This document shows, piece after piece, positions 57,012 to 64,000 of a DNA stretch of 64,000 nucleotides. Source of the stretch: Parvibaculaceae bacterium Mf 1.05b.01. GTDB taxonomy: Bacteria; Pseudomonadota; Alphaproteobacteria; Parvibaculales; Parvibaculaceae. The DNA is taken from NCBI GenBank assembly GCA_000509225.1, contig BAOK01000001.1, forward strand, positions 1,488,001-1,552,000, in the 5' to 3' direction. The translations under genes were made by a program, and so were the position numbers. Below the pieces are notes generated by a model, which saw only the letters and a list, made by a program, of their open reading frames with translations, did not search any database and was not told where the DNA came from. Positions within the stretch are counted from its first letter, which is position 1; each line of letters begins with the position of its first letter.

Positions 57012-57614
57012 TTAGGCAAGACCCGCAATCAGGGTTTTGACCATGCTCCGGTTGAGAACCTCTTGGTCGGCATAGTCCCAACCGTCAATGTTGATTGGCA
57101 AAGCAAGTGCACCGTGAACTCCCATCCAGAGCGTCTGCGCCATAATTCCTGCGTCACCCCGCCTAAACAGCCCCGCCTTCTGCCCGTCGCCAATGGCATC
57201 CCTCAAAACAGTAAAGAGCGGAAGGCCCTCAAGATTTTCCCGCCGCGGAGAATCCTCCTGACGAGGGCGAACAAATAGAAGGGCTTCCCGGAAAATTTCT
57301 GGCTGCGCAAGGGCAAACGCCTGATACCGCTGTAGTATTCGGTCGATCCGCTTCTCAGGATCCTTGCTTTTTCTTGATATTTCTACCATTTCGCGAACGA
57401 CCTGGGCCACCGGCTCGTACCATATGGCTTCAATCAACCGATGACGGTTCGTGTAGTAGAAATAGATCCGTGACGGTGAGACGCCTACGCGTTTCGCCAC
57501 TTCCCGGATCGACACCGCGTCAAAGCCGCCCTCCTTAAATAGTTCGAATGCCGCACCGCGGATCCGCTTGCGCATATTGGTAAACTGTTCTTCGCTCAGC
57601 GTAGGTCTACCCAT
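57012..57614 (-). CDS. TetR-family regulator
   Basis: 200 residues from the ATG at 57614 (MGRPTLSEEQ), preferred because TetR proteins of this type start so; the frame is open to 57650. The helix-turn-helix is FDAVSIREVAKRVGVSPSRIYFYYTNRHRLIEAIW. The C-terminal ligand domain is variable. It is on the same strand as the COQ4-like gene, 51 bp away, and may control it. About 165 bp to ppx show no further feature. Confidence 0.88.
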   Translation of the reverse strand: MGRPTLSEEQFTNMRKRIRGAAFELFKEGGFDAVSIREVAKRVGVSPSRIYFYYTNRHRLIEAIWYEPVAQVVREMVEISRKSKDPEKRIDRILQRYQAFALAQPEIFREALLFVRPRQEDSPRRENLEGLPLFTVLRDAIGDGQKAGLFRRGDAGIMAQTLWMGVHGALALPINIDGWDYADQEVLNRSMVKTLIAGLA

Positions 57615-57665
57615 AACACCCCAGATCACCGGCCGCTCATCAGCCAGCATCTCCCTCTCATTCCC

Positions 57666-58391
57666 TCAAGCGACCGCTGGTATAGGTTCGCGTAAATTAA
57701 GTTGGTACTGCGTGCGGATTTCATCTAGCGGGCGCTCCAACATCGTCTCCCATTTCGCAAACTGTATGTTCTTCGCCCGCCGGCCATATCGCCAACCTTC
57801 GCTGATTGCGTCCATCATCGGTTGGATGGCATCCGGGTCCAGTAAAGTCATGCGTGTTGTGGTTACTGACATCCACATGCCGAAATACGGAAAGCGTATC
57901 TGGGCCAGACAGAATGCCTGGAGTGCTATTTCTCCAAAGCCGGTTGGCTCATAGCCTGTGAGAACATGCAACAGGTCGTGAATCTGAAATCCGCGGATAA
58001 TCGCGTAATGCAATTCTGGGGGCATCCGATCAAGACTGCCCTTGCCCGCCAGTGCATCGTGTAGCGATTTGTAGTTCACCGCGAGGTTCTTCTCGAGGCC
58101 ATTGTCAACGATGAAATGGTAATATTCTCGTCCCAGAGTATTCCGTGGCAACTCCTTGAGGTCATCCAGATCAAGTGTGTCTGAGAAGTAATGTTCCTCC
58201 AAAAACGCCTTTTGGTTTGGCAGCTTTTTGAAATCTGACAGATAGCTTTCTATGACGTCGTCAGGCGCATACTGCCACCACTGATTGAATAACAAATGCA
58301 CACCATGTTCTTGCGGGTCATCAAACGTTTTCAACAATTCGGCAGCAAAGTCTCGATCGAGTCTGGGTTTAAGCGCTTGGATATCCTGCAT
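57666..58391 (-). CDS. COQ4-like ubiquinone biosynthesis family protein
   Basis: 241 residues from the ATG at 58391, which has a GGAG ribosome-binding site (the frame extends to 58457). The COQ4 family motif is HDLLHVLTGY (138-147), with the conserved His/Asp zinc ligands, preceded by PPELHYAIIRGFQIHD. COQ4 organises the ubiquinone-synthesis complex in eukaryotes; recent work ties it to oxidative decarboxylation of a ring intermediate. Alphaproteobacteria have several COQ4 relatives, some linked to catabolism. The exact role is uncertain. Confidence 0.78.
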   Translation of the reverse strand: MQDIQALKPRLDRDFAAELLKTFDDPQEHGVHLLFNQWWQYAPDDVIESYLSDFKKLPNQKAFLEEHYFSDTLDLDDLKELPRNTLGREYYHFIVDNGLEKNLAVNYKSLHDALAGKGSLDRMPPELHYAIIRGFQIHDLLHVLTGYEPTGFGEIALQAFCLAQIRFPYFGMWMSVTTTRMTLLDPDAIQPMMDAISEGWRYGRRAKNIQFAKWETMLERPLDEIRTQYQLNLREPIPAVA

Positions 58392-58672
58392 GTGGCATCT
58401 CCGGACAGAGAATTTAAAGAACGCGTTCTTTTTACGCCACACCCAGCTTGGTCGCAACCTTGTTTCGAGACCGCAAACCTCTCCTCGACCAAACCCATAT
58501 GATGCAATTCAACTGTGATCACGTTGACAGGGCTTGAAACTCAAGGAGCATTCCACTAAACGTGCGATCCAGAAGACTATCGCCGAAGCGGAGATACGAC
58601 GTTTGCGGGAACAGGCATGGCACCAAAGCTCCAGACCTTGTGATAAACTCTCGCCTAACACACAGATTCTAT

Positions 58673-58746
58673 TGGGGAATCGTCTAATGGTAGGACGCCT
58701 GACTCTGACTCAGGTAGTCTAGGTTCGAATCCTAGTTCCCCAGCCA
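58673..58746 (+). tRNA. tRNA-Gln (anticodon CTG)
   Basis: The acceptor stem TGGGGAA pairs with TTCCCCA (58736-58742), followed by discriminator G and an encoded CCA. The anticodon stem CCTGA/TCAGG encloses the loop CTCTGAC, so the anticodon is CTG (Gln, codon CAG). The T-arm GGTTCGAATCC is normal. The 3' end is not repeated nearby, so no insertion has used it here. The 280 bp between it and the COQ4-like gene hold no convincing gene. Confidence 0.95.
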
Positions 58747-58790
58747 ATTTTCATCCCGTGCCTTGATATTCTTGCCACCAAATATGAGGC

Positions 58791-59534
58791 CTAGCCTGCC
58801 GTTCTTGATGTTTCCTGCGCATAAAGCGCTGGCAAGAGGTCAGACAGGTACCCCATCTCCTCAATGGCGTGGGTCATGAGTGCCGTCGCCGACTGTTCGT
58901 CCAGCAGGATGTATCGCGCGAGCGCTGTGTTGCCCACAATGCCCTCGATCGAGGTCACCGCTTCGTTCCCGTCCCGGCGGGCGACATGTCCCATCCAGAA
59001 ATTGCTGCGCATCTCCGCCCCCCACGGGGTGTCGCGCACCACATGACACATTTTCGCGACATAGATCGGTTCTTCCAAAAGCCCCGCCCGTGCGCAGAGG
59101 ACAAATGCTCCATCTTCTAATTCAGGAAGTGGCCCCAATATTTGCTCCGGCGGCACAAACTGGATCCGGAGCTTCTGCATTTCACCGCCAATATATTCAT
59201 GGACGAGGTGACTTGCGCCCACGATCTCGCCAGGGACTTTGTTTTCCCAGTCCATCCAGACATGGGCCGTTGGGTGCCACCAGGAATAGTGCTCACTCGT
59301 CTGAAGGAAATCCGTGAACCACCACGACACCATGTCAGCTTTGACATCTGGCATGCGCGTCAGGGCGGACACGTGATAGGTCCCGTCGGCCAAGCGCTCC
59401 ACACCTGTTTCAAGCCGGTCATAACCCGGCGCAAGCGCGTCATCCGGATTGATGCTGTTGCCAAACGGCACCCAGCCCCAAAGGGCGATCACGAGTGCCG
59501 CGCCTGCCAAAACCCCTATCGCCTTTTTCATCAT
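58791..59534 (-). CDS. DAPG/phloretin hydrolase-like protein, membrane-anchored or exported
   Basis: 247 residues from the ATG at 59534 (AAAGG ribosome-binding site). A hydrophobic segment at about 4-22 suggests a signal or anchor. The mature part has SWWFTDFLQTSEHYSWWHPTAHVWMDW, SHLVHEYIGGEMQKLRIQFVPP and RSNFWMGHV, the conserved His/Glu zinc-site blocks of PhlG/DAPG hydrolases that cleave C-C bonds in acylphloroglucinols. Cellular location outside the cytoplasm is unusual for PhlG. The substrate is unknown; a divergent metallo-hydrolase and TetR gene are adjacent. Confidence 0.75.
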   Translation of the reverse strand: MMKKAIGVLAGAALVIALWGWVPFGNSINPDDALAPGYDRLETGVERLADGTYHVSALTRMPDVKADMVSWWFTDFLQTSEHYSWWHPTAHVWMDWENKVPGEIVGASHLVHEYIGGEMQKLRIQFVPPEQILGPLPELEDGAFVLCARAGLLEEPIYVAKMCHVVRDTPWGAEMRSNFWMGHVARRDGNEAVTSIEGIVGNTALARYILLDEQSATALMTHAIEEMGYLSDLLPALYAQETSRTAG

Positions 59535-59576
59535 TGAACCTTTCTGTCTGGACATATGCATTTTATTCCATGTATA

Positions 59577-59609
59577 TAGAATTTACCAGTTTTTTCTACG
59601 ATCATAGAA
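59577..59609. promoter_or_regulatory. TTCTA/TAGAA dyad in divergent promoter, candidate TetR operator
   Basis: TTCTA-CGATCA-TAGAA at 59594-59609 is a 16-bp dyad (14 of 16 symmetrical), with another TAGAA half-site at 59577-59581. It lies in the AT-rich 112 bp between the DAPG-hydrolase-like gene and the plus-strand metallo-hydrolase. The TetR gene two positions downstream is a candidate binder. Confidence 0.4.
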
Positions 59610-59646
59610 TTATGGTGCAAGACCCTGAAAACCGAAGGATGTTCCG

Positions 59647-60693
59647 ATGAAAAACTCCCGAATTCTTTACATTTTTGGCGCTTGCGCAGGTTTGGCAGTG
59701 CTCGCTTTCATCCTCCTCACCACCAATGCTGCGATTTTGGTGAACTGGACCATTGAGCGAGGTGTGCAGGGTGGAGTCGCCTCTCAGGATATTTCTCCCA
59801 CCCGTTTCGAATTGATCTTTTGCGGTACTGGCACGCCTCAGTTTTTCCCGGATCGCTCCCAACCCTGCCTCGGCGTTATTGCGGCTGGAAAGTTCTTCCT
59901 GTTTGACGCCGGTCAGAATGCATCCCGGCAATTGAATGCGACAGCCTCTCCCTTCACCAAGCTAGAGACTGTTTTCCTCACTCACCTGCATTCCGATCAT
60001 ATGTCTGGTGTCGCCGACGTGCTGCACAGCAGCTGGTTGATGGGACGACAGCATGATGTGAGCGTTGTGGGCCCTCCTGGCACGCAACAACTTCTCGATG
60101 GCATTCATCAGGGTTATTCAAACGATATTGAGGAACGTCAGCGCGTTCTTGGCGTCGAATATCTGGAAACCACTGTGAAGCTCGGCCAAGCAAGGGAGGT
60201 GATCATCGACAATGAAGAAGCTGTGGTGGTCTACGATGCAGATGGTCTGGTGGTGGAGGCCTTCCGGGTGGATCATCCTGATTGGCCCTATGCTTATGGC
60301 TACAGGATCACCTTTGGGGGCAAGACGGTCGTGGTGAGTGGCGATACCAAATATACGCCCGCCATCGCCAACCATGCTCAGGGCACCGACATGCTGATCC
60401 ACGAAGCGGTTAATCTCGACATGATGGAACAGATTGCGTCGGCACTGCGCGAGTTTGGCGGGCCTGTTGACCCTGACAGGCTTGCACTTATCAGCGCCGT
60501 CCACACACCAACCCTGGAAGTTGCCCGTGTGGCGAAAGAGGCGAACGTCGAGACACTTGTGCTCACGCACCTCATTCCGCCGATCCCCGCAAATTTCGTT
60601 GCCGAACAGCATTACAGCAGCGGCATGGATGAAATCTTTCAGGGCGAGCTTGTGATGGCCCGAGACGGACTGCACATCACGCTGATAGAGTAA
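59647..60693 (+). CDS. Metallo-beta-lactamase-fold hydrolase (arylsulfatase/RNase Z-like)
   Basis: 348 residues with an N-terminal hydrophobic segment (about 7-33). The zinc site is HLHSDH (His113, His115, Asp117, His118), then VVVSGDTKY and the late LTHLIPP, the arrangement of RNase Z-like and arylsulfatase-type hydrolases. Exported location fits a role on an external ester rather than on tRNA. It is the first gene of a likely operon with TetR and a CapA-like gene, and divergent from the DAPG-hydrolase-like gene. Confidence 0.85.
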   Translation: MKNSRILYIFGACAGLAVLAFILLTTNAAILVNWTIERGVQGGVASQDISPTRFELIFCGTGTPQFFPDRSQPCLGVIAAGKFFLFDAGQNASRQLNATASPFTKLETVFLTHLHSDHMSGVADVLHSSWLMGRQHDVSVVGPPGTQQLLDGIHQGYSNDIEERQRVLGVEYLETTVKLGQAREVIIDNEEAVVVYDADGLVVEAFRVDHPDWPYAYGYRITFGGKTVVVSGDTKYTPAIANHAQGTDMLIHEAVNLDMMEQIASALREFGGPVDPDRLALISAVHTPTLEVARVAKEANVETLVLTHLIPPIPANFVAEQHYSSGMDEIFQGELVMARDGLHITLIE

Positions 60694-60726
60694 AGTCATC
60701 GGCGTCAATCAAGGCATAAATTCAGT

Positions 60727-61374
60727 ATGGCACAGACTTCTTCGGAACGATCTCGCGGTCGCCCCCGCTTAGAAAAATCAGATGATTTGCGGCGTGCTAT
60801 CCTCAACGCCGCGGTTGATCTGTTCGGTGCCCGCGGCTTTGATGGTGTCTCTTTAAGTCAGATCGCCACGGAGGTTGGCGCCGATGTTGCCCTCACGCGC
60901 TACTATTTTGGTTCAAAGCACGAAGTCTGGATAGCTGCGATTGCTCACCTGATTGAGCAGGTTGAGGCAGAAACCGACCGGCGCTCAGACACCGAAAAGA
61001 GCAGCTCTACCGACCAACTCAAAGTAGCGATTCAGGACTTCATCTCTGTCTCGGCCAAGTGGCCGCAACTCAGCCGGATCATTGTTTTCGACGGAGACAA
61101 GACGGACGAACGTGGCAAATATATCGCTCAGCATGTGGTCCGGCCCTTCTACAAACGAATGTCTAAGTTGATCCGTGGCGCAAAACTTGAAGGGACGATT
61201 CCAAATGTCTCTGAGCGGACCCTCTTTTTTATGATCACCCATGGCGGGTCGTTTCCCATGGCCCTCCCCGCGCTCACAAATTCATTTCCTGGCGGCGACA
61301 TCAAAACACAACGGGCGGTAATGGCACATGGAGACGCCATCATCGAGCTGATCTTCCACGCCAGCGCGACATGA
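60727..61374 (+). CDS. TetR-family regulator
   Basis: 215 residues with a clear N-terminal helix-turn-helix (AILNAAVDLFGARGFDGVSLSQIATEVGADVALTRYYFGSKHEVW). It follows the metallo-hydrolase by 33 bp and its stop overlaps the CapA-like ATG by 4 bp, so it is part of the same operon and likely autoregulated. Ligand unknown; an aromatic or polyketide-like substrate of the neighbouring hydrolases would be a reasonable guess. Confidence 0.88.
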   Translation: MAQTSSERSRGRPRLEKSDDLRRAILNAAVDLFGARGFDGVSLSQIATEVGADVALTRYYFGSKHEVWIAAIAHLIEQVEAETDRRSDTEKSSSTDQLKVAIQDFISVSAKWPQLSRIIVFDGDKTDERGKYIAQHVVRPFYKRMSKLIRGAKLEGTIPNVSERTLFFMITHGGSFPMALPALTNSFPGGDIKTQRAVMAHGDAIIELIFHASAT

Positions 61375-62621
61375 GCATCGGCAGCATACCAAGTCTGATC
61401 GCGCTAAGTGTGCTGTGTCTCTTCTCAATCCTTGCCCCCATGCAACGCGCTCTTGCCGACGAGAGGATCGACATTGTCGTCGTTGGCGACACGGGCTTTA
61501 ACAGTGCAGGCGCGCGGGTGATGCCTGAGGGCGGCTACAAGCAGGGACAGCTTGTCCGTATTGACGAGGCGCTCTCCGGCATCCGACATGAGCTTGAGGC
61601 CGACATTGTGTTGGCCAATCTCGAAACTGCCGTCATGACGCGAAACGATCTTCCCAGCGTCTCGAAACGTTTCACGTTCCGGACACATCCAGAAGCCATC
61701 GAGGCGTTTGTTGATGCTGGCATTAACGCGTTTTCATTGGCGAATAACCATGCACTCGATTATCGGCAGCGGGGCGCCGGCGAAACGCTCCTCCGTCTGG
61801 CAGACATGCGCACAAGCGGGCTGCTCGCGTATCCCGGTCTCGGGCGCACACGCGGAGAGGCCGCTGCCCCTCATCAATTTTCTGTCGCAGGAACGCAAGT
61901 CGCCATATCATCGATTGGCATTGGCGGTTGGGGGCTTCCGACAACAGGCTCTAGGGCTGGCATGCTCACCTATCCAAACGACTTTGAGGCCGTCAGCACA
62001 GCGCTGCGGGGAGCGAACGCACAGCTGCGCATCCTTGGAGTCCATTATGGGCGCGAGTTCCAACCGGCGACGTCAGAGGCAACCCGCGAGCGTTTTCGCT
62101 CTGCCATCGCGCGAGACGGTCTGACAATCATTGCCGGGCACCACAAACACATTGCGACCGGCGTGGAGATAGTAGAGATGCCAGAGGGTGGGATCGGCCT
62201 TATCTTCTACGGCCTCGGTAATTTTCTGCATCTGGGCATGCAGAATATGGGACGGCATGATCTCTGCCATGATTTTGGATTGTTGGGTCGCGTCCGACTG
62301 GCTCGTACAGATGACGGCAGCCTATCACTCGTCTCCGTTCGGGTGGTGGCTCTAACGGATATGCACCGCGCGACCAAGCCGTTACCTCCCAAACCTGCCG
62401 CTCTGCGGGTTGCAGTTCTCAATCATCTGTCCGCTCAGCTCGACGCACCGGAGACCGGTGCAATGGGCTTGCAGTTTCGCGTCCAGGGGGACGGCTCCGG
62501 GCTTTGGTGCAACCCACAAGCAGAGGGTGGCGCCTGTTCTGAGGCTACCGCTCCTGCTGCCGTTCCGCTGGCCATGGCCACACGAATTGCACGCGCCTGT
62601 CGCCGGGTTCTCACCCGCTAG
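61371..62621 (+). CDS. CapA/PgsA-family metallophosphatase-like exported protein
   Basis: 416 residues. A signal peptide (about 1-29) is followed by a CapA-like (PGA_cap) domain: VVVGDTGFNSAG, VLANLETAV, FSLANNHALDYR, GVHYGREFQP and IIAGHHKHIATGVEI, the calcineurin-like metal-binding series. In Bacillus CapA serves poly-gamma-glutamate export; in proteobacteria the substrate is mostly unknown. Cysteines near the end (WCNPQAEGGACSE) may form a disulfide. The stop overlaps the convergent amidohydrolase stop by 4 bp (CTAG). Confidence 0.85.
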   Translation: MSIGSIPSLIALSVLCLFSILAPMQRALADERIDIVVVGDTGFNSAGARVMPEGGYKQGQLVRIDEALSGIRHELEADIVLANLETAVMTRNDLPSVSKRFTFRTHPEAIEAFVDAGINAFSLANNHALDYRQRGAGETLLRLADMRTSGLLAYPGLGRTRGEAAAPHQFSVAGTQVAISSIGIGGWGLPTTGSRAGMLTYPNDFEAVSTALRGANAQLRILGVHYGREFQPATSEATRERFRSAIARDGLTIIAGHHKHIATGVEIVEMPEGGIGLIFYGLGNFLHLGMQNMGRHDLCHDFGLLGRVRLARTDDGSLSLVSVRVVALTDMHRATKPLPPKPAALRVAVLNHLSAQLDAPETGAMGLQFRVQGDGSGLWCNPQAEGGACSEATAPAAVPLAMATRIARACRRVLTR

Positions 62622-64000
62622 GTACCGCGTTCTCCAAGGACGTCTTCTGGCATTGCATGAATCCACGCTGCGATTTCCTGCAAATGCCCGCAAGGGTCGA
62701 CGTCGTGACAGCAGTGGCTTGCTTCCAGCGCGTCATGCGCAGGCTCCGGCACAGGCATGCGCCCCGTCTCGCCAAAGACAGAGGCGACGGATTTGCTCAA
62801 CATGGTGACTGCCCCTTCGAACACGACCCCCGCGACACGCACGTCTTTCAGACGGTCAACTCCTAAGTCAAACGGGTCATCTTCCAAGACGGCGAAATCA
62901 GCCTTCTTGCCAGCGACGATGGATCCAATCTCATCATCCATGCCGAGCGCAAAAGCGGCATCAATGGTGATGCCACGCAGAGCCTGCTCCAGGCTCAAAC
63001 GCTCTTCCGGTGATACCTGCTGGCCAGAACGGGTCACGCGTGCCCCGGCACACCAGGCGAGGAAGAGTGGCTCAAGCGGTGCCATCATAAAGTCTGAATG
63101 AAAAGAGACCTTCATATTGTTGCGCAAAATGGATTGAGCTCGCACGAGCTGCCCCCCCCGTTCAGGACCGAGATCAAGCTCCGAGAGCGTGTCTGACAGC
63201 GCGTGAATGTAATAAGGGTTTACGCTCGCGTGCGCCCCAAGAGCCGCCATACGCGTTGACTGGGCATTGGTGTGGAAACCCACATGATGCATCATAAAGC
63301 GATGATCGAACCGAGGCTTTGCATCCTGCGCCTGGGCCAGTGCATCAAGCACTGAGTCCATCCCCTTGTCCCCATTTACATGTACATGGATCTGATATCC
63401 CGCTTCCCAGAAATGCCTTACGCCGCCAGCCAGCACATCCGGTGTCATGATCCATTCGCCTTCATGCCCATCAGTATAGCCGGGCTCATTCATCTGCATG
63501 AGTGCAGAGAACATGGCGCCGTCAGCAAATAGCTTCACGGCTTTCAGAAAGCGCACGCGTCCCTCGTCTTTTCCAAGAAGCTCTTCCATTGCGCCTTGCC
63601 CCGCAGCAAAGTCGATCTCCGCATCCGGCGCCCCATTGCCACGTCCAGACGCCCGATTGCTGAAACCTCGTCCGTCAAAGACGTTCACGACCCGCATAGG
63701 CCGTTCTGGCTGCTCAATAACGGCATTAATGGCTGCTAGCTCAAAGTCTGGACTGATGGTGCCAAACAACATGTCCGCCGCAGTCGTGATACCTCCCTGA
63801 AGCATCAGATCGCAGGTGATGCCGAGGCCCTTGCGGTACCAGTCATCAGCTAACAGGGTCGACATGAGTTTGCCCATGACCATCATGTTGCCGGTTTCAA
63901 AAAAATGGCCTTGCGCAATATCAACCTGCGGATGATCGCCAACCACATCCTCTGTCAATCCAAGCGCCGCCATTGCGGCACTGTTCAAAAACGTCTCATG
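62618..64000 (-). CDS. Amidohydrolase (YtcJ-like), N-terminus beyond the window
   Basis: The minus-strand frame is open to the window edge at 64000, reading HETFLNSAAMAALGL, so the N-terminal metal-binding HxH is outside. Visible signatures of the amidohydrolase-3 type: VKLFADGAMFS with the Lys of the metal site, HVHVNGD, HHVGF and SFHSDFM, then the C-terminal GSIVAGKKADFAVLEDDPF. It hydrolyses an amide or related bond; the substrate is unknown. It is convergent with the CapA-like gene. Confidence 0.87.
   Translation of the reverse strand, partial: HETFLNSAAMAALGLTEDVVGDHPQVDIAQGHFFETGNMMVMGKLMSTLLADDWYRKGLGITCDLMLQGGITTAADMLFGTISPDFELAAINAVIEQPERPMRVVNVFDGRGFSNRASGRGNGAPDAEIDFAAGQGAMEELLGKDEGRVRFLKAVKLFADGAMFSALMQMNEPGYTDGHEGEWIMTPDVLAGGVRHFWEAGYQIHVHVNGDKGMDSVLDALAQAQDAKPRFDHRFMMHHVGFHTNAQSTRMAALGAHASVNPYYIHALSDTLSELDLGPERGGQLVRAQSILRNNMKVSFHSDFMMAPLEPLFLAWCAGARVTRSGQQVSPEERLSLEQALRGITIDAAFALGMDDEIGSIVAGKKADFAVLEDDPFDLGVDRLKDVRVAGVVFEGAVTMLSKSVASVFGETGRMPVPEPAHDALEASHCCHDVDPCGHLQEIAAWIHAMPEDVLGERGT

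Noticed and set aside
58534-58722. 62-codon plus-strand frame overlapping tRNA-Gln
   Set aside because: It starts at TTG, runs through the tRNA gene and has no ribosome-binding site or recognisable domain; most likely chance.

Overview
The window reads as a chromosomal segment of a free-living alphaproteobacterium. The evidence is gene order: lptF-lptG-lptD-surA-pdxA-ksgA; fabD-fabG-acpP-fabF-mltG-yicC-gmk; rpsF-rpsR-DUF2232-rplI; radA-cvpA-purF-SDR; guaB-rsmB-guaA. The cytochrome P450, COQ4-like, DAPG-hydrolase-like and amidohydrolase genes resemble the content of Parvibaculum-like Hyphomicrobiales, but the family assignment is a guess. Housekeeping genes look intact and many neighbours overlap by 4 bp (ATGA or CTAG), as in a compact genome.

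Layout. 1-2601 (minus): partial metallo-beta-lactamase protein, holC, pepA. 2800-12593 (plus): LPS transport and outer-membrane biogenesis (lptF, lptG, lptD, surA), then pdxA, ksgA, a zinc alcohol dehydrogenase and a glutathione transferase. 12590-19047 (minus): gmk, yicC, mltG, fabF, acpP, fabG, fabD. 19218-35084 (plus): orphan lipoprotein, the rpsF ribosomal operon with a structured leader and an internal terminator, cfa, dnaB, alr, an MlaE/MlaF lipid transporter, radA, cvpA, purF, an SDR and an ABC-F ATPase. 35081-36203: a one-gene insertion carrying an Abi-alpha-like gene. 36186-40716 (minus): der, bamB, a YfgM-like TPR protein, panB. 40891-47352: accessory metabolism and regulation (SDR, membrane protein, TPR protein, SnoaL-like, P450, MarR, LysR, azoreductase) plus a cytochrome c5 gene remnant. 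47372-50230: tandem insertion region downstream of guaA. 50231-56846 (minus): guaA, rsmB, guaB, rlmE, ppx/gppA. 57012-64000: TetR, COQ4-like, tRNA-Gln(CTG), DAPG-hydrolase-like protein, metallo-hydrolase, TetR, CapA-like protein, partial amidohydrolase.

The most notable structure is duplicated 3' ends of housekeeping genes. The guaA tail occurs three times in the same orientation: the working copy at 50231, a second at 49519-49600 encoding the same C-terminal peptide with only silent differences, and a decayed third at 47372-47488. They bracket two small segments, one with an isochorismatase-family gene and its divergent LysR regulator, the other about 630 bp with a possible small zinc-ribbon gene. 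Independently, the last 18 bp of der (KRKLG-stop) recur at 35081-35098, again with only silent differences, and the 1.1 kb between the copies holds just the Abi-alpha-like gene. No integrase is visible at either site. I interpret both as att-like footprints of integrase-free cargo elements that land in essential-gene 3' ends and rebuild the reading frame.

Gene interplay: the lptF/G/D, surA, bamB and mla genes together cover outer-membrane assembly and lipid traffic; the fab cluster and cfa cover fatty-acid synthesis and modification; guaB, guaA, gmk and purF cover purine/GMP supply; rpsF/R, rplI, ksgA, rsmB, rlmE and der cover ribosome assembly.
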